The notes below the pieces were generated by a model. The model saw only the letters and a list, made by a program, of their open reading frames with translations. It had not been told where the DNA came from and searched no databases. A stretch of 64,000 bases of DNA, taken from assembly GCA_024742405.1 (NCBI GenBank), contig JANSYP010000001.1, positions 930,001 to 994,000 of the forward strand, read 5' to 3'. Shown here piece by piece: positions 6,483 to 15,259 of this stretch; position 1 is the first letter of the stretch, and every line of letters begins with the position of its first letter. This DNA comes from Paracoccaceae bacterium. Its GTDB lineage: Bacteria > Pseudomonadota > Alphaproteobacteria > Rhodobacterales > Rhodobacteraceae. Position numbers and translations under genes: made by a program.

Positions 6483-7430
6483 ATGATACATGCCTATGCC
6501 GCTGCGAACGGGCACCTCCGCCGCCTTTCGCCCGTAACGCTCGACAGCGCCGTATGGATCGATCTCCACCGCCCGACATCGGTCGAGCGGGACGCGGTCG
6601 CCAAGCTGGGCGTCACCGTGCCCGGACCCGAGCAGATGGCCGAGATCCAGCCGTCACGCCGGTTTCGCCGCGGCGGCGAGGGTCTGACGATCACGGTCTT
6701 TCTGCCCGGGCGGGCGCCCGATGGCACGCCGACTTTCGGGCCCGTGGCCTTCCTGGTCCGGGAGAACCGGCTGATCACGGTCCACGATCATGCGCTGGAG
6801 GCGTTCGAGACCGTCCCGGACGAGGCCGACGATCTGATCGATGAGGCCGTGACGCCCGGCGCGCTGATGCTGGCGGTCCTCGAAGCGATCACCGGCCATG
6901 TCGCGGACCGTCTGGAAGATGCGGGCCGAGAGTTCGACCTGCTGTCCGACGAGGTGTTCGGCGAGCAGACCATGACGGCCGTGGCGCTCAAGGACAATCT
7001 TCAGAAATCGGGCCAGATGGGGCAACGGCTGAGCGTGATGCAGCACGCGCTTCTGACGGTCGAGCGGGGGCTGAGCTTTGTCCAGGGCGATGCAGGCGAG
7101 CATATCGACGTTCCGGCGGGGCCCCTGGAGGCGCTGATGCGTGACGTCAAGGCGCTGGCCTTCCATTGCGGTTATCTGTCGGGCCGGGCCAGCGCGCTGA
7201 CCGACGCGACGCTGGGGCTGATCGATCTGGCGCAGAACCGGTCCTTTTCGATCCTGTCGGCGGTGACGGCGCTCTTCGTGCCGCCGACCTTCATCGCGTC
7301 ATTCTACGGCATGAATTTCGCCAACATGCCCGAACTGCATTCGCCCCGAGGGTTTGCCATCGTGCTGGGCCTGATGGCGGTGTCGGTCATCGGGGCCTTT
7401 CTGTTTCTGCGCTGGCGGCGGTTGCTGTAG
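6483..7430 (+). CDS. CorA-family magnesium/divalent cation transporter
   Basis: A 315-residue CorA-like (2-TM-GxN) protein. It has a large cytoplasmic N-terminal domain with a long helical stretch (about 140-230) leading to TM1 (SILSAVTALFVPPTFIASFYGMNF) and TM2 (FAIVLGLMAVSVIGAFLFLRW). The diagnostic GMN selectivity motif is present at the end of TM1 (FYGMNF). Members form homopentamers in the inner membrane and carry Mg2+ and sometimes Co2+, Ni2+ or Zn2+. The start at MIHAYAAANG is fixed by GAGGAGAG five bases upstream. It ends 36 bases before the end of the convergent DUF1045 gene. Confidence 0.9.
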   Translation: MIHAYAAANGHLRRLSPVTLDSAVWIDLHRPTSVERDAVAKLGVTVPGPEQMAEIQPSRRFRRGGEGLTITVFLPGRAPDGTPTFGPVAFLVRENRLITVHDHALEAFETVPDEADDLIDEAVTPGALMLAVLEAITGHVADRLEDAGREFDLLSDEVFGEQTMTAVALKDNLQKSGQMGQRLSVMQHALLTVERGLSFVQGDAGEHIDVPAGPLEALMRDVKALAFHCGYLSGRASALTDATLGLIDLAQNRSFSILSAVTALFVPPTFIASFYGMNFANMPELHSPRGFAIVLGLMAVSVIGAFLFLRWRRLL

Positions 7431-7466
7431 CGCGCCCCCGGGCCGGCGGGACCAACCTCGGCCGGT

Positions 7467-8156
7467 TCAGCCCTTGAGCTCGTAGCGGTGGATCAGGTGG
7501 AACCGGAAGTCGGCATCCTCGCCCACGAGCGCCAGATGCTCGATCCGGAAGGGCACGGGCAGAAGCGGCGCAAGAAGAGGGCGGAGCGTGGTCTCCACCG
7601 CGGCGCCGTCGTCGTCCGAGAGTCGCCCCGTCAGCGTCATGTGGAAGCGGAAATCATCCATCACGTGGGGGTAGCCCCAGGCGGCGAGGTTCGCGGCCTG
7701 CCGGTCGCTGAGCCTGCTCTTGCGGCGGCGCGTAAGCTCGGCCTCGCTCGGCGGCGCGCGGAATTCATCGAGGCCGCGCACGACGTCGGCGGCGAGCGCG
7801 TTGATCCATGTGTCCTCGCCCGCGGGCACCAGGGCGACGAAGCCCGCGAGCCGGGCCAGCATCAGCCCGTCGCACTGTGCCGGGGGCAAGCCGCGGCAGA
7901 GCCCGGCGATGGCCGCATCGAGGCTGTCGTCATCCTCGCCCTCGGCCAGATGAAACGGCGGCTTGAGCGTGGCGTGAAAACCGTAGCGGCGGGGCGTTTC
8001 CGTCAGCGTGGCGATGTCCGCCGGCAGGCCGGGAATGTCGGGGTGCGCGGCGTCGCGTCCGCGCGCGATGTCCCAGCCGAGCCACGCAGCCCCGAAATCG
8101 GCCAGTGCATCCTCGTCCGGCAGGTAGTAGACCCCGTAGCGTTCGTAATCTGTCAT
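7467..8156 (-). CDS. DUF1045 phosphonate-associated protein (2H phosphoesterase-like)
   Basis: A 229-residue protein of the DUF1045 family, commonly found beside C-P lyase genes and resembling 2H phosphoesterases. Two H-x-T/L motifs are visible, FHATLKPPF (about residue 50) and FHMTLTGRL (about 167), as expected for that fold, plus the family start YERYGVYYLPDEDALA. The role in phosphonate use is not established; it may process a cyclic-phosphate intermediate, as known 2H enzymes do. The start codon lies 54 bases from the divergent phnM, so the two probably share a control region. None of the other C-P lyase genes is in this window. Confidence 0.85.
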   Translation of the reverse strand: MTDYERYGVYYLPDEDALADFGAAWLGWDIARGRDAAHPDIPGLPADIATLTETPRRYGFHATLKPPFHLAEGEDDDSLDAAIAGLCRGLPPAQCDGLMLARLAGFVALVPAGEDTWINALAADVVRGLDEFRAPPSEAELTRRRKSRLSDRQAANLAAWGYPHVMDDFRFHMTLTGRLSDDDGAAVETTLRPLLAPLLPVPFRIEHLALVGEDADFRFHLIHRYELKG

Positions 8157-8210
8157 CTTCCGACCCTTGCGGCCACGGCCTTTTCCTGCCTGCTGCACCG
8201 GAGCCTTGCA

Positions 8211-9359
8211 ATGGAAAACCCCTTCATTCTCGCGAATGCAGATCTGGTTCTGGTCGATCGCGTGGCGCGTGGGAGCCTGACGGTCGCGGACGGGCACATC
8301 ACGGAGGTGACGCTGGGCGGGCGGGTGCCGGCAGGAGCGGTGGATTGCGGCGGCGACCTGCTGACCCCGGGGCTCGTGGAGCTGCATACCGACAATCTGG
8401 AACGGCATCTGGAGCCGCGCGCGGGCGTCGCCTGGCCGGTGGATGCGGCGATCGCGGCCCATGACGGGGAGCTTGCCAGCGCCGGGATCACGACGGTGTT
8501 CGACGCGCTGCGGGTGGGCTCGATCCTGTCGGGCGGCAAGACGGGCACCGGTGCCTACGCGCGCGAGGTCGCGAGCCGCATCCTGGTGCTGCGCGACCAG
8601 CGCCGGCTCCGGATCAGCCATTTCCTGCATCTTAGGGCCGAGATCTGTTCGGAGACCCTGGTCGAGGAACTGGAGCTTTTCGGGCCCGAGGACCGGATCG
8701 GCATCCTCAGCCTGATGGATCATACGCCCGGTCAGCGACAGTTTCGCGATATCTCAAAGCTCAAGGACTATCTCTGCGGCAAGCGCGGGCTGTCGGATCT
8801 GGAGTTCCTCGACCATGTCGCCGAACTGAGCGCGCTCCACCGGCGGGTGGGCGACGCGCACGAGGCCGCCGCGGTACGGGCCGCCAGGCGCTGTGGTGCG
8901 GTGCTGGCCAGCCACGACGACACGACCGGGGCGCAGGTTACGGTCTCGGCCCAGCATGGCGCGCGGCTGGCGGAGTTTCCCACCACGCAGGAGGCCGCGC
9001 GCGCCAGCCGCGATGCCGGGATCGCGGTCATGATGGGGGCGCCGAACCTGATCCGGGGCGGGTCGCATTCGGGCAATGTTGCGGCGGCCGACCTGCTGGA
9101 CAGCGGCGATCTGGACATCCTGTCGTCGGACTATGTGCCCGGCGCGCTGCTGATGGGGGCTGTCGAGATCGGCTGGCGCTGTGGCGACATGGCCCGCGGG
9201 TTCCACGCGGTGACCGAGGCGCCCGCGCAGGCCGTGGGGCTCGACGACCGGGGGCGGCTGGAGGCCGGGCGGCGGGCCGATATCCTGCGCATTTCGCTGC
9301 CGCCCGACGGCACACCCGTGCTGCGCGGGGTCTGGTCCCAGGGTCGGCAGGTCGGCTGA
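8211..9359 (+). CDS. phnM: Alpha-D-ribose 1-methylphosphonate 5-triphosphate diphosphatase (PhnM)
   Basis: A 382-residue amidohydrolase-superfamily protein. PhnM removes diphosphate from 5-triphosphoribosyl-1-phosphonates to give the 5-phosphate that the C-P lyase core then cleaves. Family motifs include PGLVELHTDNLERHLEPR (first metal-binding segment), SLMDHTPGQRQF, LASHDDTTGAQV, GAPNLIRGGSHSGN and DILSSDYVPGALL. A GGAG lies 8 bases before the ATG. It is divergent from the DUF1045 gene. The phnGHIJKL genes are not adjacent, so the C-P lyase locus must be split or elsewhere if the pathway works. A GC-rich hairpin directly follows the stop. Confidence 0.9.
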   Translation: MENPFILANADLVLVDRVARGSLTVADGHITEVTLGGRVPAGAVDCGGDLLTPGLVELHTDNLERHLEPRAGVAWPVDAAIAAHDGELASAGITTVFDALRVGSILSGGKTGTGAYAREVASRILVLRDQRRLRISHFLHLRAEICSETLVEELELFGPEDRIGILSLMDHTPGQRQFRDISKLKDYLCGKRGLSDLEFLDHVAELSALHRRVGDAHEAAAVRAARRCGAVLASHDDTTGAQVTVSAQHGARLAEFPTTQEAARASRDAGIAVMMGAPNLIRGGSHSGNVAAADLLDSGDLDILSSDYVPGALLMGAVEIGWRCGDMARGFHAVTEAPAQAVGLDDRGRLEAGRRADILRISLPPDGTPVLRGVWSQGRQVG

Positions 9360-9360
9360 G

Positions 9361-9385
9361 GCCGGGGCAGCGCGGGCGCCCCGGC
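9361..9385 (+). terminator. GC-rich hairpin between convergent phnM and histidine kinase genes
   Basis: GCCGGGGC and GCCCCGGC form a perfect 8-bp stem around a 9-base loop, starting one base after the phnM stop and ending 9 bases before the stop of the opposing histidine kinase gene. There is no T-run on either strand, so it is at best a weak or factor-assisted bidirectional terminator. Confidence 0.45.
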
Positions 9386-9394
9386 GGGCCCAGC

Positions 9395-10972
9395 TCAGGT
9401 GGCGCCGCCGAGCATCACGTCGTCGATCACCCGCGCCAGGGTGTTGCGGTCCACCGGCTTTGGAACGAACGCGTCCATGCCCGCCTTGAGATAGCGCTTC
9501 TGCGCATCCTCGGAGACATGGGCGCTGCAGGCGACGATGGGGATCCGGTCACCGAAATCGGCGATCGCGCGGATCTTCTGGGTGGCGCCGAGCCCGTCGA
9601 GCCCCGGCATCATGATGTCCATCAGCACCAGGTCGAATTCGTCCGCGACCAGCAGATCCACCGCCTCGTGCCCGTTGGCGGCGGTCGCGACCTCATGGCC
9701 CATATCGTGCAGGATCGTGCGCAGGATGTCCTGGTTCATGGCGTTGTCTTCGGCCAGCAGCACGCGCAGGGCCTTGCTCGCAGTCATCGCCGGCGGGGCC
9801 GCAGGGCCACGGGTGGGGGCGGGCTGTTCGGGTTCCGCGATCTCGACGGGCAGTTCGAAGAAAAAGACCGACCCCTTGCCCACCTCCGACGTAACGCCGA
9901 TCTCGGCATCGAGCGCCTCGGCGATGTTGTGGCAGATCGAGAGGCCGAGGCCCCAGCCGCCGCGGTCCTTGCCGAAATCGGCGCCGATCTGGACGAAAGG
10001 CTTGAAGAGCAGCGCGATCTGCTCGGCATCCATGCCGGGGCCGGTATCGCTGACCTCGAAGCGCAGGCGCGCGGTATCGCCGTCGCGGGCAACCATTTCG
10101 AGGCTGAGCGATATGCGGCCCGAGTCGGTGAACTTCACCGCGTTGCCGAGGAAATTGTTCAACACCTGCTGCAGCCGTCCGGGATCGCTGACGATCCGGT
10201 CGGGGATGCCGCGTTCGGAGGCCATCGTGAGCTTCAACCCCTTTTCGCGGGCGCTGGAGCACCACCAGTCCGACACCTGGTCGAGCATCGCGCTGAGTTC
10301 GAACGGGCGCTTTTCCACCCGCATGCGACCCTCTTCGACCAAGCTGAGATCGAGCAGGTCGGTCAACAGGTTCATCATCGTGCCGCCCGCGCTGAGGATC
10401 GAGCGGACATGGCTGCGGCGGGTTTCGTCGAGATTGGAGTGCTGCAGGAGCTGCGCGAAACCCATGATGGCGTTCATCGGCGTGCGGATCTCGTGGCTCA
10501 TGGCGGCCAGGAACCGCGACTTGGCGCGGCTGGCCTCTTCGGCTTCCGCCGCCTTGCGGGTCAGTTCGGCCCTGGCCTGAACGGCCTCGGAATTGTCGAA
10601 CATGATTGCCAGCGAGCGGACGAATTGCCCGTCCTTGTCCAGCACGCTGCTCGCCGACATGACCACGGGCATGATCGAGCCGTCCTTGCGCACGAACTCG
10701 TACTCGACATTCTCCACTGTGCCGGTTTTCAGGAATTTCGGCAGGACCACGTTCTGGGCCTTGTCGCGGGACGCGTCGGTCAGAAACTCCACCGATTTGC
10801 GGCCGACCATCTCGTCGCTGTGATAGCCGAGGGTTTCGGCCCAGCGGCGGCTTACCTTCTGAAGGCGGCCTTCGGCGTCGATGGAATGCATCAGGATCGG
10901 CGCATGTTCGAAAAACACGTCGAACGGATCCTCGGGCGCCTGTTTCCAGAACTCCAGAATATCCCGTTCCAT
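9395..10972 (-). CDS. Hybrid PAS sensor histidine kinase with receiver domain
   Basis: A 525-residue protein. In order it has a PAS domain (about 20-130, opening FDVFFEHAPILMHSIDAEG), a HisKA dimerisation domain with phosphoacceptor His160 (MSHEIRTPMNAIMGF), a HATPase_c domain (VLNNFLGNAVKFTDSG; DTGPGM; GWGLGLSICHNIAEAL), and a C-terminal receiver with Asp452 (LVLMDIMMPG) and the conserved lysine (FVPKP). No transmembrane segment is seen, so it senses an intracellular cue. The start ATG has GGGGAG 7 bases upstream. No response regulator lies next to it; output probably passes through the receiver to a phosphotransferase. The signal is unknown. Confidence 0.9.
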   Translation of the reverse strand: MERDILEFWKQAPEDPFDVFFEHAPILMHSIDAEGRLQKVSRRWAETLGYHSDEMVGRKSVEFLTDASRDKAQNVVLPKFLKTGTVENVEYEFVRKDGSIMPVVMSASSVLDKDGQFVRSLAIMFDNSEAVQARAELTRKAAEAEEASRAKSRFLAAMSHEIRTPMNAIMGFAQLLQHSNLDETRRSHVRSILSAGGTMMNLLTDLLDLSLVEEGRMRVEKRPFELSAMLDQVSDWWCSSAREKGLKLTMASERGIPDRIVSDPGRLQQVLNNFLGNAVKFTDSGRISLSLEMVARDGDTARLRFEVSDTGPGMDAEQIALLFKPFVQIGADFGKDRGGWGLGLSICHNIAEALDAEIGVTSEVGKGSVFFFELPVEIAEPEQPAPTRGPAAPPAMTASKALRVLLAEDNAMNQDILRTILHDMGHEVATAANGHEAVDLLVADEFDLVLMDIMMPGLDGLGATQKIRAIADFGDRIPIVACSAHVSEDAQKRYLKAGMDAFVPKPVDRNTLARVIDDVMLGGAT

Positions 10973-11117
10973 CCGTGCTCCCCGGCGACCGCTTGGCTGG
11001 GCGATCCCTTGCTGGTGTCTAGGCGTGTGTCCGTTCGAACTTAGGACACTGTCGCTGCACTGCAATAGGAAGGTTTGCAATCTGCATTTGCAATTTGCGA
11101 AGGCTCCGACGCCGGCG

Positions 11118-12827
11118 TCAGCGCGTTCCGGCGAAACGGGCCTCCCATTCCGTGCGCTGGTCGTCTGTGATCTTGGCAAAGAGCACGTCGGGCACGGTGA
11201 AGGCGTGGCCGGGGGCAAGCGCGGTGCTGGCGGCCTCGGCGCTCTCGGGCCAGGCGGGCGCGTCGAGCCCCATCGTGCCGGCGAGCTTGTCCGCGGCGTC
11301 AGGGATGAAGGGCGCGGACAGCCCGGCATAGAGCGGGATGAGGTTCAGCGCGAAACGCACGATGGCCGCGGCGGCCTCCGGGTCGGTCTTGTGCACCGAC
11401 CAGGGGGCGGCGGCCTGAAGGTATTCGTTGCCCACGGCCCAGATCGCGCGCAGTTCTGCGGCGGCCTTGCGGATCTCGATGGCGTCCATATGGGCGGTGT
11501 AGGCATCGATGCGGCGGTCGAGCTCTGCGATGGCGGCGGTCTCGGCGGGCCCGTAGGCGCCGCCCGCCGGGATTTCTTCGCCGAACTTCGAGCGGCAGAA
11601 CTTGGTCACCCGGCTGACGAAATTGCCGAGGACATCGGCGAGATCCTTGTTCACCGAGGCCTGGAAGTTTTCCCAGGTGAACTCGCTGTCGGAGTTCTCC
11701 GGCGCGTGGCTCAGCAGCCACCAGCGCCAGTAGTCGGCGGGCAGGATCGAGAGCGCCTGATCCATGAAGATGCCGCGGCCCTGCGACGTGCTGAACTGTC
11801 CGCCGTCATAGTTCAGGTAGTTGAAAGACTTGATGTAATCGACCAGCTTCCAGGGTTCGCCGGAGCCCATGATGGTGGCGGGAAAGCTCAGCGTGTGGAA
11901 GGGCACGTTGTCCTTGCCCATGAACTGGACATAGCGGACGTCACCCGCGCCCTTGTCGGTGCGCCACCAGCGTTCCCAGTCGGTTCCCTTGCCCGCATCG
12001 ACCCATTCCGCGGCGCAGGCGATGTATTCGATGGGCGCGTCGAACCAGACATAGAAGACCTTGCCCTCCATCCCCGGCCAGTCCTGATCGCCCTTTTTCA
12101 CCGGCACGCCCCAGTCGAGATCGCGGGTGATGCCGCGGTCCTGCAGCCCGTCGCCGTCATGGAGCCATTTCTTGGCGATCGAGGTCGTGAGCACCGGCCA
12201 GCCGGTCTGACTGTCGATCCATTGGTCGAGACGGTCGCGCATGGCCGATTGGCGCAGGTGCAGGTGCTTGGTCTCGCGTACCTCCAGATCGGTCGCGCCC
12301 GAGAGCGCGCTGCGCGGGTCGATCAGATCGGTGGGGTTGAGCTGAATGGTGCAGTTCTCGCACTGATCGCCGCGTGCGCGCTCATAGCCGCAATTGGGGC
12401 AGGTGCCCTCGATATAGCGGTCGGGCAGGAAGCGGCCGTCGGTGGGAGAATAGACCTGACGCTCGGAGACTTCTTCGATGAGCCCGGCCTGATCGAGCTT
12501 GCCTGCAAAATGCTGGGTCAGGCGCTGGTTCTGGGGGCTGGACGACCGTCCGAAATGGTCAAAGGAGAGGCGATACCCCTCGGACAGCTCCGATTGGGTC
12601 GCGTACATGTCGGCGCAGTACTCCGCCACCGGCTGGCCGGCCTTGGCCGCGGCGATCTCGGCCGGGGTGCCATGTTCGTCGGTGGCGCAGAGAAACAGCA
12701 CCTCGTGGCCGCGCGCGCGCTGGTAGCGGGCATAGAGATCGGCGGGCAGCTGGCTGCCCACGAGGTTCCCCAGATGCTTGATCCCGTTGATATAGGGAAG
12801 TGCCGAGGTGATGAGAATGCGTGCCAT
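11118..12827 (-). CDS. metG: Methionyl-tRNA synthetase
   Basis: A 569-residue class I aminoacyl-tRNA synthetase that charges tRNA-Met. The start [15 protein letters not shown] leads to the HIGH-type sequence HLGN. A zinc-knuckle insert carries CPNC and CENC. The KMSKS-type loop is the divergent FSTSQGRG, the usual form in this bacterial MetG subgroup. The anticodon-binding helical domain follows, and no C-terminal dimerisation/tRNA-binding domain is present, which fits a length near 570. It lies downstream of the gene at 12909-13682 on the same strand and ends 145 bases from the start of the histidine kinase. Confidence 0.95.
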   Translation of the reverse strand: MARILITSALPYINGIKHLGNLVGSQLPADLYARYQRARGHEVLFLCATDEHGTPAEIAAAKAGQPVAEYCADMYATQSELSEGYRLSFDHFGRSSSPQNQRLTQHFAGKLDQAGLIEEVSERQVYSPTDGRFLPDRYIEGTCPNCGYERARGDQCENCTIQLNPTDLIDPRSALSGATDLEVRETKHLHLRQSAMRDRLDQWIDSQTGWPVLTTSIAKKWLHDGDGLQDRGITRDLDWGVPVKKGDQDWPGMEGKVFYVWFDAPIEYIACAAEWVDAGKGTDWERWWRTDKGAGDVRYVQFMGKDNVPFHTLSFPATIMGSGEPWKLVDYIKSFNYLNYDGGQFSTSQGRGIFMDQALSILPADYWRWWLLSHAPENSDSEFTWENFQASVNKDLADVLGNFVSRVTKFCRSKFGEEIPAGGAYGPAETAAIAELDRRIDAYTAHMDAIEIRKAAAELRAIWAVGNEYLQAAAPWSVHKTDPEAAAAIVRFALNLIPLYAGLSAPFIPDAADKLAGTMGLDAPAWPESAEAASTALAPGHAFTVPDVLFAKITDDQRTEWEARFAGTR

Positions 12828-12908
12828 GAACCCTTTCCGCGCTTGCGCCGGAGCGATGTACTCTGCGGTGCCGGGATTGGCCAGCCTTTGGCCGGGCCCA
12901 GAGGCCGC

Positions 12909-13682
12909 TCAGCGCCCGTCGAGGCGGCCCTGCCGGTCGATCAGGGTCAGAAGGTCGGTGACGTTCTGGGCATTGACGGTGACTCGGCCCTTGACGACGA
13001 AGCCCATCTCGCCGCCGCCGAAATCGCGGAAGCCCCCGCTGGTGATCGTCGTGTCGAGCAGCTGCAGGGCCTCGGGCAGGTCGAGGCAGTTCTGATCCTC
13101 GTTCAGGATCTCGTTCAACTCGGTGCGCACGGTGGCCTCGATCCGCCGCGTCAGCCCGGTGATATTGAGCGCCGCACCCACGAGGCCCGACGGGTCGAGG
13201 GTCAGGTCCTTGAGCTCGGCATCGAGGCAATTGTCGCGGATCCCGCCCAGCATCAAGGCATCCACGGCGGTGATGTGGCTGATCAGGCGGCGGCGGCTGG
13301 ATTTGTCCTCCTCGGCGTTGCAGCGGAAGAACTGGACCTGAACCCGGCCGCGTCCGCGGATATGATCGCCCTCGGCCAGGGTTTCGTCGATCTGGAGCCC
13401 CACGCGCATCCGGCAATCATCCTGGACAACATCGCTCAGCAGCGCGGGCAGCTGGCGTTGCAGCGCGCGCAGATTGCCGGCCACCTTGACCGCGATGTCG
13501 GTTTCGCTCTGCGGTGTGAGATAGAGCTCCATCGGCACCCGGATGGTGCGGCCTTCGACCTCGAGATCATGGGACAGGCGGAGCGGCTCGGGATCGGCGG
13601 CCAAAGCGGTGCCCATCAGCGCGAGAAGCGCGGCCGCAACGGCGCGGATAAGGAGAGGTGCAATCAGGCGGCTTTGGAACAT
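12909..13682 (-). CDS. Exported protein of unknown function
   Basis: A 257-residue protein with a signal peptide (LIRAVAAALLALMGTALAADP) and a mature part of about 230 residues built mainly of beta strands, with four cysteines (DDCRMR, FFRCNAEE, RDNCLDAE, QNCLDLPE) that could form two disulphides in the periplasm. No catalytic motif is recognised. The start chosen is MFQSRLIAP; an upstream in-frame ATG would add a His/Pro-rich lead that looks like translated tandem repeat. There is no clear ribosome-binding site. It lies upstream of metG on the same strand with 81 bases between them. Confidence 0.72.
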   Translation of the reverse strand: MFQSRLIAPLLIRAVAAALLALMGTALAADPEPLRLSHDLEVEGRTIRVPMELYLTPQSETDIAVKVAGNLRALQRQLPALLSDVVQDDCRMRVGLQIDETLAEGDHIRGRGRVQVQFFRCNAEEDKSSRRRLISHITAVDALMLGGIRDNCLDAELKDLTLDPSGLVGAALNITGLTRRIEATVRTELNEILNEDQNCLDLPEALQLLDTTITSGGFRDFGGGEMGFVVKGRVTVNAQNVTDLLTLIDRQGRLDGR

Positions 13683-13694
13683 TGGAGGCGTGAC

Positions 13695-13730
13695 ATGGGC
13701 AGGCGGGATATGGGCAGGCGGGATATGGGC
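13695..13730. repeat. Short tandem repeat, 15-bp unit, about 2.4 copies
   Basis: ATGGGCAGGCGGGAT occurs twice head to tail (13695-13709 and 13710-13724), followed by a partial third copy (ATGGGC). It sits 12 bases upstream of the minus-strand start at 13682, inside the probable leader of that gene, and could vary in copy number by slippage. Confidence 0.7.
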
Positions 13731-13876
13731 GGCGCCCTCGTGCAGGCGGGGTCCCGGCACTATGGCACGGGGCCACGGGCGGGCGCCATGGCGCTTTGCC
13801 GGGATCTGGCGTGCGCGGTGTGACGGGTTTTATAGGGCGGACTGGCCGGGCAGGGGAGGAGTGCCAATGGCGCCGG

Positions 13877-14449
13877 TCAGCCCTCCACGCGGACCAGCCG
13901 GGCGACGATGCGCAGGCCCACGGTGGGCTCGACCAGGGCGCCGTAGCCCGACGCGCCGAATTCGCGCCGGTCGAGCTGGCCCTCCAACAGCACGGTCAGG
14001 CGCGACAGGTCGCCCGCCTGGCTGCCCTCGCGGCGGTAGATCCGGCCCTCCAGCGTGAGCGGGCGGGTGACGCCCCGGACGGTCGCATCGCCGGCCACGC
14101 GGGCGCCGTTGACGCCGCCGGAGACGCTCCGGCTGACGAAGCGGATCTGGGGGTGGCTGCGGGTGTCGAGTACTTCGGGGCTCTTGAGCGCCTCGGTGAC
14201 GAAGATCACCCCGGTGCGCGCGCGGTTGGCGTTGAGCGCGACGGCGGCGGTGGAACGGGAGACATCGGCGAAATCGAGCACCAGATCGGCGCTGCTGATC
14301 GGCATGGTGCCCTTGGCGGGCGCGCCGTTCAGGACATAGGTGAATTCCACGCGCGAGGCGTCCGGGTCGAGCCGGTAGCGCGCAGGCTCGGCCCAGGCGG
14401 GGAGCGCCAGGGCGGTAATCAGGGCAATCAGGATCAGCACACGGGTCAT
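13877..14449 (-). CDS. YceI-family periplasmic lipid-binding protein
   Basis: A 190-residue protein with a clear signal peptide (VLILIALITALALPAWA, cleavage about residue 20) and a YceI-type lipocalin-like beta-barrel. Family features are RYRLDPDASRVEFTYVLNG at the mature N-terminus, the central block LDTRSHPQIRF, DATVRGVTRPLTLEG, and the final strands VGLRIVARLVRVEG. YceI proteins bind isoprenoid or other lipid-like ligands in the periplasm. The start MTRVLILIA was chosen because it opens the signal peptide. It lies 109 bases downstream of imuA on the same strand, but its function gives no reason to assume a shared SOS role. Confidence 0.85.
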   Translation of the reverse strand: MTRVLILIALITALALPAWAEPARYRLDPDASRVEFTYVLNGAPAKGTMPISSADLVLDFADVSRSTAAVALNANRARTGVIFVTEALKSPEVLDTRSHPQIRFVSRSVSGGVNGARVAGDATVRGVTRPLTLEGRIYRREGSQAGDLSRLTVLLEGQLDRREFGASGYGALVEPTVGLRIVARLVRVEG

Positions 14450-14558
14450 GGGGAAAAGTCTAGTCCGCGGTGGCGGGCTTGTCCCGTCGCGGTGCTTCCC
14501 GACTGTGTGATGGCGCACGCCGTTTGGAGGTTCGGGACCCAGAGCGGCTCAGCGTGGC

Positions 14559-15179
14559 TCAGACGGGGATCGGTGTGGCGTCCGATGCGGCGACCGGCAT
14601 GCCCCGGCCCGAGCGGTCGGCGATGCGCCAGGCCGCCTGGGGCTGGGTGCGCGCGCGGCGCCGGGCCAGCGTCCAGGCGCGGCAGCCGCGGCCGTGATCC
14701 TGCGCCATGTGCCAGCGGCTTTCCACGCCGGGGCTGCCGCCGTCGCCGGGGGTCAGCAGGAGCCCCAGCGGCGGCTGCGCGGCGATCTCGGCCCCGGCCT
14801 CGGCGGACAGATGGAGCCGGCGCACCGGGGTCAGCGCGGGCGGGCCGGGGAGTTCCACCACCACCAGAGGCGCGGCACCGCTGCGCAGGGACTGCTCGGC
14901 GCACCAGAGCAGATCCTCGGGCCGGGTGGGATGGGCGAAGATCACCCGGCCGGGGTCGAAGAAGGCGCAGAGCCCGTCGGGGTTCAGCCTGTCATGGTCC
15001 CAGCCCGGCGCGATCCAGAGCACCGGCCCGGAGGTGCGCATGGCCACCATCGCCGCCAGCGTGCGCCGGGCGGGGCCGCAGAGCTCATGCACCCGGCCGA
15101 GCGCCAGCGCCATTTCCGAGCGGATCGGCAGCAGGGGCGGCGTCCGGTGCGGGGCACGGTGAAGACGCATGTCGGTCAT
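14559..15179 (-). CDS. imuA: ImuA-like SOS mutagenesis protein
   Basis: A 206-residue protein resembling alphaproteobacterial ImuA, the RecA/SulA-like accessory factor of the ImuB-DnaE2 translesion mutasome. Recognisable blocks are RVHELCGPARRTLAAMVA, GPVLWIAPGWDHDRLNPDG, FAHPTRPEDLLWCAEQSLR, VVVELPGPPALTPVRRLHL and LLLTPGDGGSPGVESRW. The strongest support is regulatory: a GTTC-N7-GTTC LexA site sits inside its promoter. The start is taken as MTDMRLHR; a second ATG three codons in is possible. imuB and dnaE2, which normally follow directly, are absent here. The next gene on the strand is a YceI protein, so this copy is detached from the usual cassette. Confidence 0.75.
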   Translation of the reverse strand: MTDMRLHRAPHRTPPLLPIRSEMALALGRVHELCGPARRTLAAMVAMRTSGPVLWIAPGWDHDRLNPDGLCAFFDPGRVIFAHPTRPEDLLWCAEQSLRSGAAPLVVVELPGPPALTPVRRLHLSAEAGAEIAAQPPLGLLLTPGDGGSPGVESRWHMAQDHGRGCRAWTLARRRARTQPQAAWRIADRSGRGMPVAASDATPIPV

Positions 15180-15185
15180 GGGCTG

Positions 15186-15214
15186 AGGATAGATCGTTCT
15201 TGTTATGTTCTCAA
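15186..15214 (-). promoter_or_regulatory. LexA-controlled imuA promoter (SOS box inside the spacer)
   Basis: On the minus strand, TTGAGA (-35, 15214-15209) and TATCCT (-10, 15191-15186) are separated by exactly 17 bases. Between and overlapping them, 15196-15210 reads GTTC-N7-GTTC on the plus strand (GAAC-N7-GAAC on the coding strand), the alphaproteobacterial LexA operator. LexA bound here would block polymerase directly. The -10 ends 6 bases before the first ATG, so transcription should begin at or next to the start codon, implying a leaderless mRNA or use of the ATG at 15170. Confidence 0.8.
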
Positions 15215-15259
15215 GCGCTCCACCCGAAACCACCCAAAAAAAGACCGTCGCAGAACCCA

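Noticed and set aside
8150-8156. A perfect CTGTCAT half-site at the DUF1045 start, suggesting a Pho box
   Set aside because: The expected second repeat four bases away reads CGACCCT, and the half-site is formed by the start codon itself.
10881-13823. 980-codon frame antisense to metG and its neighbours
   Set aside because: Same shadow effect. It runs across two real gene boundaries, which a true gene would not do here.
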